DNA of 7,648 nucleotides from Actinomycetota bacterium (GTDB lineage: Bacteria > Actinomycetota > Actinomycetes > Streptosporangiales > Streptosporangiaceae). Of the stretch, positions 1 to 6,144 are shown in pieces. The notes beneath the pieces were generated by a model, which had not been told where the DNA came from, did not search any database, and saw only the letters and a list, made by a program, of their open reading frames with translations. Position numbers and translations under genes: made by a program. Location: NCBI GenBank assembly GCA_003140115.1, contig PLIQ01000515.1, positions 1 through 7,648 of the forward strand. The letters run 5' to 3'. The stretch's first letter is position 1; each line of letters opens with the position of its first letter.

Positions 1-221
1 CGGAATTCACCCCGCACAGCTTCGCCGCCGGGCAGGACGATGTCCACCTGCTCGTCCGATGGACGTTCCGGTCGATCATCACCGGCCAGCAGGCATCGAT
101 GACCATGCACCACTACTGGCGGATCCGCGACGGCAAGATCGACCACTTCCGCGGCAGCGAAGACACCCAGCAGACCGCCCTGGTCCTCACCCCAGACCTG
201 GCGCCGACCCGGAATTCATAA
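1..221 (+). CDS. NTF2/SnoaL-like protein, 3' part only (5' end outside window)
   Basis: Reading from base 3 gives 72 codons ending at TAA 219-221. The translation has the features of the C-terminal half of a nuclear transport factor 2-like / SnoaL-like alpha+beta barrel: strand VHLLVRWTFR, strand MTMHHYWRIRDGKIDHFRG, and then EDTQQTA near the end. The HxWRxRDGKI..FRG..ED pattern is typical of small actinobacterial proteins annotated as nuclear transport factor 2 family. Members of this fold act as isomerases, cyclases or ligand-binding proteins, and the substrate cannot be read from this fragment. No start or RBS lies in the window. A strong terminator hairpin begins 10 bases after the stop, so the transcript probably ends here. 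The fold assignment is fairly secure; the exact function is unknown. Confidence 0.7.
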   Translation, partial: EFTPHSFAAGQDDVHLLVRWTFRSIITGQQASMTMHHYWRIRDGKIDHFRGSEDTQQTALVLTPDLAPTRNS

Positions 222-231
222 CGTACGCCCA

Positions 232-265
232 CCGCCCCCGTCGGGCTCGTCGCCGACGGGGGCGG
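232..265 (+). terminator. Strong GC-rich terminator hairpin after the NTF2-like gene
   Basis: A perfect 13-bp inverted repeat: left arm CCGCCCCCGTCGG at 232-244, right arm CCGACGGGGGCGG at 253-265, with an 8-base loop. There is no U-tract, which is common for actinobacterial terminators. It lies 10 bases downstream of the stop at 221 and nothing else explains it. Confidence 0.8.
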
Positions 266-333
266 CCCGGTGATCCGGGGGTTCATGCGGTGACGTACCT
301 CCTACGACAGTCCGCTTTGCGCCGGGAGGCGCC

Positions 334-411
334 ATGATCCTCATCGTCGTCAGGCATCTGATCAGGCCTGAGTTCACGGATGACTTCCCGCGCATGGCCG
401 AACTGCAATGA
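334..411 (+). pseudogene. N-terminal remnant of an antibiotic-biosynthesis-monooxygenase (ABM)-like gene
   Basis: ATG at 334 is preceded by a good ribosome binding site, GGGAGG at 324-329, with 4 bases between. It opens a 25-codon reading frame starting MILIVVRHLIRPEF and ending MAELQ at TGA 409-411. The start resembles the first beta strand and following helix of ABM-family (dimeric alpha/beta barrel) proteins, which commonly begin with an MIxIVVxxxxRPEYxDxxxxL pattern and run to about 100 residues. Only about a quarter is present. The stop overlaps the start of the next frame (ATGA, 408-411), so the two could be translationally coupled. I read it as a broken gene whose 3' part was replaced by the DUF5939 fragment. 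The alternative is a short leader ORF that feeds ribosomes to the next gene. Family assignment rests on one short strand-helix unit and is tentative. Confidence 0.45.
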
Positions 412-1345
412 AGCACCAGCCCATCCGGTACGAGCGCGACCGCTTCTACCCGATGCCGGTCGCCGAGGCGTGGCGGCTGCTCGCCGATACCGATCATCTC
501 AACCGGGCCATCGGCCTGCCGTCGGTGGAGTTCTCCGCGCTGCCTGACCCGCTGATCCGGCGGGCTAAGGCCAGGGCGTTCGGTGTCATAGCAGTGCGCT
601 GGCATGAGCTCCCCTTCGACTGGATCCGGGAACGCCGCTACGCGGTGCGCCGTGAATTCGAGGGGGGTCCGCTCGCGACCGTGGTGGTCGGCATCGAACT
701 CCTGCCGAACGAACATGGCGTCACAGTCCGCTCATACGCGGAGTGCACCCCGGCCAACGTCGCCGGCCGGCTTGTCTGGCGTCTGGCCCGGAAATCCGTT
801 ACCGACCTGCTCGATTTCTGCGACCACTACCTGGAGCGCAAGGAAGCCGGGCGGGTGGACCCTGTGCCGGTGCCCCGGGGCAGACCCGCCGTCAACGGGG
901 CCCTGCTCGACCGGCGTCTTGGCCAGCTGACCAGCGCCGCCGTGCGGCCCGAGGCGATCGGCCTGCTCAAGGAGCACATCCTGGAGGGCAGCGATGACCA
1001 GCTGACCCGGATCCGGCCGTTTGCCCAGGCCGACCTGTGGGGTGCCGACCGTCTGGAAGTGCTCCGGCTATTCCTGCACGCCACATCGGCCGGGCTGTTC
1101 GAGCTCCGGTGGGAACTCATGTGCCCGAACTGCCGGGTGCCCAAGGCGGAGACCGGCTCGCTGGTGCAGCTGCCGGTGCAGTTTCACTGCGACACGTGCG
1201 GGATCACCTACGACGCCGACCTCGATCAGCGGGTCGAACTGCGGTTTTCCGTCCACCCCGCCATCCGTAGGGCAGACGAGGCGGTGTATTGCATCGGCGG
1301 GCCGCTGCGGATGCCGCATGCGGTGGCCCAGCAGTACATCGGGCC

Positions 1346-1495
1346 GGCCGTCGCCCCGGCGACGTGGGAAAGGCAGCCGCCACCGGGCCAGTCCGCCAGC
1401 GAGCGCAGCGGCTGGCCGTTGTTCAAGCCTCGGCAGACCTCGTCGTACTGCTCGGTGGTTCCGCCGGGAAAGTTGAAGATCACGCCGATGGCCAT
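1346..1495 (-). pseudogene. 5' remnant of a second ABM-like small-protein gene
   Basis: On the minus strand ATG 1495 has a clear RBS (AGGAG, 1507-1503, 7 bases upstream). It opens MAIGVIFNFPGGTTEQYDEV, followed by a segment with LNNGQPLRSL, DWPGGG and LSHVAGATA at residues 24-50. This matches small (about 100 aa) dimeric alpha/beta-barrel proteins in actinobacteria that begin MxIxVIxxFPGxTxEQYD and continue HVAGPTxxGW, then VVDVWES. At residue 50-51 (base about 1346) the homology stops. The downstream frame, which would read GPMYCWATA, is the complement of the DUF5939 gene. The second half, including the VWES strand, is therefore gone. The intact RBS and start show this was once a real gene. 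It is divergent from the FAH fusion gene at 1731. Confidence 0.7.
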
Positions 1496-1502
1496 GAGTT
1501 TT

Positions 1503-1507
1503 CTCCT
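1503..1507 (-). promoter_or_regulatory. Ribosome binding site of the ABM-like remnant
   Basis: CTCCT on the plus strand reads AGGAG on the minus strand, 7 bases before ATG 1495. It supports the minus strand as the original coding strand of 1346-1495, and hence the tail of the plus-strand frame as antisense. Confidence 0.65.
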
Positions 1508-1686
1508 GACTCACTGATCCGTGCGGCAGACTCAGGTGCCCGCCCGATCCTGGTACGTCGCGGGGACGGTTCCTGGATCACTCCGAGGCGGACGGGATAG
1601 CCGCGCTAGGTCGCCAGCCGCCCGGCGCTGGCCGGGTGCCGCAGAACGGAGGAACCTGAAGCTGGCCACATCATGCGCGGCTCGGG

Positions 1687-1718
1687 AACGATGGGGGAGA
1701 CAAAACGATGGGGGAGAC
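1687..1718. repeat. 15-bp perfect direct repeat upstream of the FAH fusion gene
   Basis: AACGATGGGGGAGAC occurs at 1687-1701 and again at 1704-1718, separated by AA, so the period is 17 bases. The second copy ends 12 bases before ATG 1731. Each copy contains an ATG and a GGGGGAG purine run. It could be a duplication slip, a tandem operator, or part of a leader that competes for ribosomes. The rest of the 1496-1730 intergenic region shows no clear -10/-35 pair or gene. Confidence 0.7.
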
Positions 1719-1720
1719 GA

Positions 1721-1725
1721 GGAGG
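1721..1725 (+). promoter_or_regulatory. Ribosome binding site that fixes the FAH fusion start
   Basis: GGAGG lies 5 bases before ATG 1731. The same frame is open back to 1521, but the upstream 70 codons show no family similarity and are Arg/Ala-rich filler. ATG 1731 gives an N-terminus (MRLGMVRT) normal for FAH-family proteins. Confidence 0.8.
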
Positions 1726-1730
1726 TGGCC

Positions 1731-3806
1731 ATGCGTCTCGGGATGGTGCGCACCGTAACCGGTGAAGCGAGCGTGGCGGTACAGCGCGGAGATGACTGGG
1801 TGCCCTTGCTAGAGACATCCGGCGCGGACCAGTTCGGGTCGGCCCGCACCGACCTGCTGGCCTTCCTCGGCGCGGGCGAGCAAGTCCACCAGCTGGCCCA
1901 GGAACTGGCCTCCACGGCCCCGCCCGCCGAGCCGGCCGCGCCATTGCTCAGCTTGCCGTTCCGCCCCACCGCGTTCCGCGACTGCTCGCTGTGGGAAGAG
2001 CACATGATCGGCGTGGCCCGCGGCCTGCTCCGGTTGCGCCAGTCGGTCGCCGGGACGGTGAGCGACGGCTACGAGCGGCTGGCCCGGCGTCCGTTCCCCC
2101 GGCTGCGTCCCCGCCCGCTGTGGTACGAGCAGCCGCTGTACTACAAGGGCAACCCGGCCACGTTCATCGGTGACGAAGCGACCGTCCGCTGGCCGGCCTA
2201 CGCCCAGGCCCTGGACTACGAGCTGGAGGTCGGGGTCGTCATCGCCCGGGACTGCTCCGACCTCACGCGCGAGGAGGCCCTCGGCGTGGTGGGCGGCTTC
2301 GTCTTGCTCAACGACTTCAGCGCCCGGGACGTGCAGTTCCGTGAGATGGTCGAGGGCCTCATGGGGCCAGCCAAGTCCAAGGACTTCGGCACCGCGCTTG
2401 GCTCGGTCGTGGTCACCACGGAGGAATTCCTGCCCGCCCTGGACGCGCTGACCGCCGAGGTCCGCGTCAACGGCGAACTGTGGGGCACGGGGAGGACCCG
2501 AAACATGCAGCACTCCGTGGCGGACGTCATCGCCTACGCCAGCGCCGGCGAGCAACTGGAAGCGGGCACGGTCATCGGGCTCGGCACGGTTCCGGGCTGC
2601 AGCGGGATCGAGACCGGCCGCTGGCTCTCGCCCGGCGACGTCGTCGAGCTGTCGGCTGGCCCGCTCGGCGGGCTGCGCAACACGGTAGGGGAGCCGGAGC
2701 CGTGGCGGCAGCCGGGAACGATCACCCGGGCCCGGTGGAGCATCGTGAACCGCTCCGGCGAGCAGCCCGACCCGCAGGCCGACCCCGCGCCCTGGACCCC
2801 GCCGTCCGCGTCGGCCAAGACGGCCAAGACCGGCAAGACGACCAAGACCGCCAAACTCGCCCCCAACCAGGTGCTCGACCAGGTGGAGCGGTGGGAGGTC
2901 CCCGGCGGCACCAGGCCCGAGGACGTCGTGTTCGACCCCGCCGGCCGGCTGTACGCCGGCGTCGAAGACGGCCGGATCTGGCGCTGGCCCGCCACCTACC
3001 CCGGCTCAGGCCACGCCGAACTGTTCGCCGACACCCACGGCCGCCCGCTCGGCCTCGAGATCGACCCGCGCGACGGAACCCTCCTCGTGTGCGACGCCTA
3101 CCGGGGACTGCTCCGAATCGAGGAAACCGGCCACCCGCGTGTCCTGGCCCAGGCTTATGACGGCCGCAAGCTCAAGTTCACCAACAACGCCGCCGTCGCG
3201 GCCGACGGCACCGTCTACTTCTCCGACAGCTCGACGCGGTTCCGGATCGAGCACTACAAGCAGGACCTGCTCGAACACCGGCCGAACGGCCGCGTGTTCC
3301 GCTACCGCCCTGATGCCAAAGATCTCGACCTCGTCGCGGACGGCCTCTATTTCCCGAACGGCGTGGCTCTCGCCCCCGACGAGTCGTTCCTGCTCGTCGC
3401 GCAGACCGCGGCGTACGACATCGTGCGCATCCCGCTCACCGGCCCCGCCGCGGGCCGTCCCGAACCGTTCGCGTCCAACCTGCCGGGCCTGCCCGACAAC
3501 ATGTCCCCGGCCGGCGACGGCAGCTACTGGGTCGCGTTCCCGTCGCCGCGGCTGCCGCTGGTCGACCGGCTGATGCCGCATCCGGCCCCGCGGCGCATCG
3601 CCGCGCGCCTCCCCGAACGGCTGCAGCCCGCCGCGGCGCGCTACGGGCTCGTCGTCCGGGTCGGCGGCGACGGAACGATCCTCCAGTCGCTGCACGGCCC
3701 GGCCGGGTCCTACCGCGAGATCGTGGGCGTGCGGCAGCATGACGGCTGGTTGTACCTGGGCAGCCTGGCCGAGACCGCGGTCGGCCGGGTCCGGATCCCG
3801 ACCTGA
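1731..3806 (+). CDS. Fusion of fumarylacetoacetate hydrolase-family domain and strictosidine synthase/SMP-30-like propeller
   Basis: A 691-aa protein. Residues 1-325 are an FAH-family hydrolase: the acidic metal set is visible as E164 and E166 (YELEVGVVI) and D195 (NDFSARD), followed by KSKDFGTALG at 215-224. Such enzymes cleave C-C bonds of 2,4-diketo acids or related acylpyruvates using a divalent metal. Residues 361-375 form a Lys/Thr-rich linker. Residues 385-691 are a six-bladed beta-propeller of the strictosidine synthase-like/SMP-30/paraoxonase type. PON-like calcium-ligand positions are present: E398-D399 (PEDVVFDP), N485-N486 (KFTNNA), N543 (FPNGVALAPDES) and D589-N590 (LPDN). There is no signal peptide, so it is probably cytosolic. 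My inference is a bifunctional enzyme in which the propeller opens a lactone and the FAH domain cleaves the resulting keto acid. The substrate is unknown. It converges on the GH2 gene with a 12-base gap. Confidence 0.85.
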   Translation: MRLGMVRTVTGEASVAVQRGDDWVPLLETSGADQFGSARTDLLAFLGAGEQVHQLAQELASTAPPAEPAAPLLSLPFRPTAFRDCSLWEEHMIGVARGLLRLRQSVAGTVSDGYERLARRPFPRLRPRPLWYEQPLYYKGNPATFIGDEATVRWPAYAQALDYELEVGVVIARDCSDLTREEALGVVGGFVLLNDFSARDVQFREMVEGLMGPAKSKDFGTALGSVVVTTEEFLPALDALTAEVRVNGELWGTGRTRNMQHSVADVIAYASAGEQLEAGTVIGLGTVPGCSGIETGRWLSPGDVVELSAGPLGGLRNTVGEPEPWRQPGTITRARWSIVNRSGEQPDPQADPAPWTPPSASAKTAKTGKTTKTAKLAPNQVLDQVERWEVPGGTRPEDVVFDPAGRLYAGVEDGRIWRWPATYPGSGHAELFADTHGRPLGLEIDPRDGTLLVCDAYRGLLRIEETGHPRVLAQAYDGRKLKFTNNAAVAADGTVYFSDSSTRFRIEHYKQDLLEHRPNGRVFRYRPDAKDLDLVADGLYFPNGVALAPDESFLLVAQTAAYDIVRIPLTGPAAGRPEPFASNLPGLPDNMSPAGDGSYWVAFPSPRLPLVDRLMPHPAPRRIAARLPERLQPAAARYGLVVRVGGDGTILQSLHGPAGSYREIVGVRQHDGWLYLGSLAETAVGRVRIPT
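2811..2855 (+). repeat. Lys/Thr-rich tandem-repeat linker inside the fusion gene
   Basis: Residues 361-375 read SAKTAKTGKTTKTAK, encoded by repeated AAGAC/AAGACC units. It lies after a Pro-rich stretch (residues 345-359) and before the propeller domain. Low complexity, strong positive charge and the position between two complete domains mark it as a flexible interdomain linker, probably expanded by replication slippage. Confidence 0.8.
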
Positions 3807-3814
3807 GCCCGGCC
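3783..3814. terminator. Possible shared terminator between convergent genes
   Basis: GGCCGGG at 3783-3789 is complementary to CCCGGCC at 3808-3814, giving a 7-bp all-GC stem with an 18-base loop that contains the fusion gene stop (3804-3806). It would serve both strands because the GH2 stop lies at 3819-3821. The loop is long and there is no T-tract, so this is only a candidate. Confidence 0.35.
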
Positions 3815-3818
3815 CGGA

Positions 3819-6104
3819 TCAGCGCGCCTCGCGGACCCGCACGCGGACGACCGCCTGGCCCAGGGTCGGGTGGCTGACGGTGACCGCGACCGTGCCAGGC
3901 GAGCCGGGCCGCGACCGGATCCATACCGCGCCGACCCCGCCTGCCGCCGCGAAATCGAACGGGCTCTCGCCGACCAGCACGGCCGGCCCCTCGAGCGACA
4001 GCGTGACCTGCCCGGTGACGTACGGCCGCGGCGCCCCGTAGCGGTCCACCACCCGGAACACCAGGCGGGTCGCGTCCACCCCGTCACCGTCGATCTCGTG
4101 GTCGTCCAACGCCAGCGACAACCGGTCGAACGACGGGTCGGACGCCAGCGACCGCGATGCGACCAGGTCCGGCCCCAGGTACCCGTCGATCCGCAGGTCC
4201 GGCAGCGCCGACCCGTCGACCCCGCGGAAGTCGACGAACGACGGCGGGTAGGCCAGCGCCCCGTAGTCGGCGGCGTCGGGCCAGGCGGTACACAAATGCG
4301 ACCCGCCCACGTACACCTCCAGCCGGTCGGTGTTGGCGCAGATCATCGCGGCCGGCAGGCTGGTGACCGGCGAGACCGGGCCGAAGTCCCAGTAGAACGC
4401 GGGCTCGATGACCGGCCTGACCTGCGGGTCGACCTGCGCCCGGTAGATCGCGGCGCCCGGCTTGGCCACCCGGAACAGGTCCACCACCCCGGTGTACTTC
4501 ACGCCCCGGTAGATGTTGCCGCCGCTGCCGGACGGGTAGTCGATCCCGGACCAGGCCAGCAGCCCGCAGTACCGGTCGTCGGAGGCGGCGATGGCGTGCA
4601 CCCGCCCGTGCGCGGTCGCCTGGCCCTGCTGGACAGCCTGGGGGTCGGTGCGGCGGTAGAAGCGGGCCGGCCCGGACAGCGTGCCGACCGCCTCGGTGAC
4701 CAGGTACGGCCGGCCCACCCCGTCCACCGGCGGCTCCAGCGACGGCTGCTTGTCGCCGGCCGCGTCGGTCACCGAGGAATAGTCGTTCTCCGCGAACACG
4801 TCCTGCTCGTAGTCCGTGGTCAGGCGCATCCCGGCCATCGCGCCGGCCGTCTGCCGCGAGTCATCCAGGGTGTGCGCCAGCTGGTTGGTGCTGGTGTAGA
4901 ACGGGACGTTGTTCGGGGTCTCGTTGAGCCGCGCGCCCCAGATCACGATCGACGGGTGGTTGCGGTCCCGGACGATCATCTGCCCGATGTCGCGGGAGGC
5001 CAGCGCCAGCCAAGCCTCGTCACCCAGGTAACCCCACCCCGGAACCTCCTCCCAGGCCAGCAGCCCGAGCTCGTCGCAGGCGTCGAAGAAGGCCTCCGAC
5101 TGCGGGTAATGCGAGCAGCGCACCATGGTGCAGTTCAGCTCTCGCCGGATGATCTCGGCGTCCTTGGCCTGCACCCGGGCGGGCATCGCGCCGCCGGCGA
5201 ACGGGAAGAACTGGTGCCGGTTGACGCCGAGCAGCTTGACCCGGCGGCCGTTCAGGTAGAACCCGTCCAGCGCGAACGTGGCCTCGCGGAACCCGATCCG
5301 CACCCGGTACTCGTGCTCCCGGCGGCCGTCCACCCGCAGGCTCGCCACCACGTGGTACAGCTTCGGCTGGTCGATGTCCCACAAGGTGACCTCACCCAGC
5401 CCGGACAGCGTCACGGTCACCGTGGTCTGGCCCGGCCCCGCAACAGCCACCGGCACCCGTCCGGAAGCAATCTCGAGGCCCTCGGACAGCAGCGAAACCA
5501 CCACCTCCGCGGACCCAGTCGGCACCACCGCGGCGTCCACCGTGACCTGCACCACCACCTGCCGGGCCGCGGGGTCCAGGACGTTGATCGGCTTGGCGAA
5601 CACGCCGGCCAGGAACACCTCCGGTACCACCCGCAACTGCACGTCCCGGTAGATCCCGCCCGGCTGCCAGAAGTCCACCGACGTGTTGACCTGCGGCGCG
5701 GGCCGGTCCGGCGGCACGTTGAGGTTGAACGTCGAGTCGAGCCGGACCGCCAGCACGTTCCCGGCCGGCTGCAGCAAGCCGGTGAGCTCGCAGCTGAACG
5801 GCAGGTACCCGCCCAGGTAGTCGCCCACCTGCGTCCCGTTCAGCGTCACCGTCGAATGGGTCAGGCCCGCGCCCACGTCGAGGAACACCCGCCGCCCCGC
5901 GTCCAAAGCCTCAGACGGCGCGTCGAAGTGCTTCCGGTACACCCATACCCGCTCCCAGCTGGCCGGATCCCAGTCCTGCCAGGACAGCGGCGCCACCGTG
6001 TGCGGCGGCGTCACCGGCTCCAAGCCGCTGTCGTCGAATCCGGGCAGGCTGCTGCCGTCGACCGCCGGCCCGAACCGCCAGCCGGCCCCGAACGGGATGA
6101 CCAT
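3819..6104 (-). CDS. Glycoside hydrolase family 2 (beta-galactosidase/beta-glucuronidase-like)
   Basis: A 761-aa retaining beta-glycosidase. Domains in order: N-terminal jelly-roll sugar-binding domain (about 10-165, with WERVWVYRKHF and FWQPGGIYRDV), Ig-like sandwich (about 165-275), TIM barrel (about 278-570, starting GFYLNGRRVKLLGVNRHQFF), then DUF4982-like and beta-sandwich C-terminal modules (about 575-761). In the barrel RCSHYPQSEAFFDACDELGL and VIWGARLNE are visible. The acid/base is E395 (NE motif) and the nucleophile is very probably E471 in YLVTEAVG. No signal peptide or membrane segment is seen, so it acts inside the cell on imported oligosaccharides. ATG 6104 is chosen over GTG 6107 because GGGAGGAG (6118-6111) is 6 bases from ATG but only 3 from GTG. 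The exact sugar specificity cannot be read from the sequence. It is divergent from the NRDE gene by 31 bases. Confidence 0.9.
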   Translation of the reverse strand: MVIPFGAGWRFGPAVDGSSLPGFDDSGLEPVTPPHTVAPLSWQDWDPASWERVWVYRKHFDAPSEALDAGRRVFLDVGAGLTHSTVTLNGTQVGDYLGGYLPFSCELTGLLQPAGNVLAVRLDSTFNLNVPPDRPAPQVNTSVDFWQPGGIYRDVQLRVVPEVFLAGVFAKPINVLDPAARQVVVQVTVDAAVVPTGSAEVVVSLLSEGLEIASGRVPVAVAGPGQTTVTVTLSGLGEVTLWDIDQPKLYHVVASLRVDGRREHEYRVRIGFREATFALDGFYLNGRRVKLLGVNRHQFFPFAGGAMPARVQAKDAEIIRRELNCTMVRCSHYPQSEAFFDACDELGLLAWEEVPGWGYLGDEAWLALASRDIGQMIVRDRNHPSIVIWGARLNETPNNVPFYTSTNQLAHTLDDSRQTAGAMAGMRLTTDYEQDVFAENDYSSVTDAAGDKQPSLEPPVDGVGRPYLVTEAVGTLSGPARFYRRTDPQAVQQGQATAHGRVHAIAASDDRYCGLLAWSGIDYPSGSGGNIYRGVKYTGVVDLFRVAKPGAAIYRAQVDPQVRPVIEPAFYWDFGPVSPVTSLPAAMICANTDRLEVYVGGSHLCTAWPDAADYGALAYPPSFVDFRGVDGSALPDLRIDGYLGPDLVASRSLASDPSFDRLSLALDDHEIDGDGVDATRLVFRVVDRYGAPRPYVTGQVTLSLEGPAVLVGESPFDFAAAGGVGAVWIRSRPGSPGTVAVTVSHPTLGQAVVRVRVREAR

Positions 6105-6110
6105 CACAAG

Positions 6111-6118
6111 CTCCTCCC
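6111..6118 (-). promoter_or_regulatory. Ribosome binding site of the GH2 gene
   Basis: CTCCTCCC on the plus strand reads GGGAGGAG on the minus strand. It is 6 bases from ATG 6104 and 3 from GTG 6107, favouring the ATG. Confidence 0.75.
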
Positions 6119-6123
6119 GGGGT

Positions 6124-6129
6124 TATCGT
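6124..6129 (+). promoter_or_regulatory. Candidate -10 element for a leaderless NRDE gene transcript
   Basis: TATCGT fits the actinobacterial TANNNT -10 pattern and lies 6 bases before GTG 6136, which would put the transcription start at or next to the start codon. No clear SD precedes GTG 6136, in line with a leaderless message. No good -35 is seen at the expected distance; TGACCA at 6098-6103 is 20 bases away. Confidence 0.35.
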
Positions 6130-6130
6130 C

Positions 6131-6144
6131 GGTGCGTGTGCACC
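6131..6144. repeat. Short inverted repeat across the NRDE start codon
   Basis: GGTGC (6131-6135) and GCACC (6140-6144) form a perfect 5-bp inverted repeat around the start codon GTG 6136-6138. It could be a small operator in the 31-base divergent gap or an RNA hairpin hiding the start. It is short enough to be chance in GC-rich DNA. Confidence 0.4.

Larger units (their letters stand above)
408..1517 (+). pseudogene. Truncated DUF5939 adenylate/guanylate cyclase-type protein, catalytic domain missing, antisense tail
   Basis: The open frame is 369 codons. Residues 1-145 resemble an SRPBCC/polyketide-cyclase-like lipid-binding fold (PVAEAWRLLADTDHLNRAIG near the start). Residues 180-311 resemble DUF5939: FELRWELMCPNC followed by FHCDTCGITYDADLDQRVEL, giving a Cys4 zinc-ribbon-like set (C239, C242, C261, C264), then PAIR, IGGPLRMPHAVAQQY. 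In actinobacterial proteins with this layout a class III nucleotide cyclase domain follows. Here recognisable sequence stops at residue 311 (base 1340). Residues 312-369 are the complement of an ABM-like gene on the other strand, so this tail is not natural protein. There is no convincing RBS of its own; ATG 408 overlaps the stop of the upstream remnant. If expressed, it would be a sensor half with no cyclase activity. The true gene content is about 408-1340. Confidence 0.75.

Noticed and set aside
2..218. EcoRI-like GGAATTCA at both 2-9 and 211-218, suggesting a cloning cassette or repeat
   Set aside because: The two copies lie within normal coding sequence and are only 8 bases long, so coincidence is the simpler reading.
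1..221. The NTF2-like fragment as the missing SnoaL domain of the truncated sigma factor
   Set aside because: It has its own stop and terminator, lies over 6 kb away on the other strand, and its sequence (HYWRIRDGKI, EDTQQTA) is that of a stand-alone NTF2-like protein, not the sigma extension.
1521..1730. In-frame N-terminal extension of the FAH fusion protein by 70 residues
   Set aside because: No family similarity, filler-like composition and no RBS at 1521, whereas ATG 1731 has GGAGG 5 bases upstream.
3807..3818. GH2 and FAH fusion genes as one functional operon
   Set aside because: They are convergent with a 12-base gap, so they cannot share a promoter.
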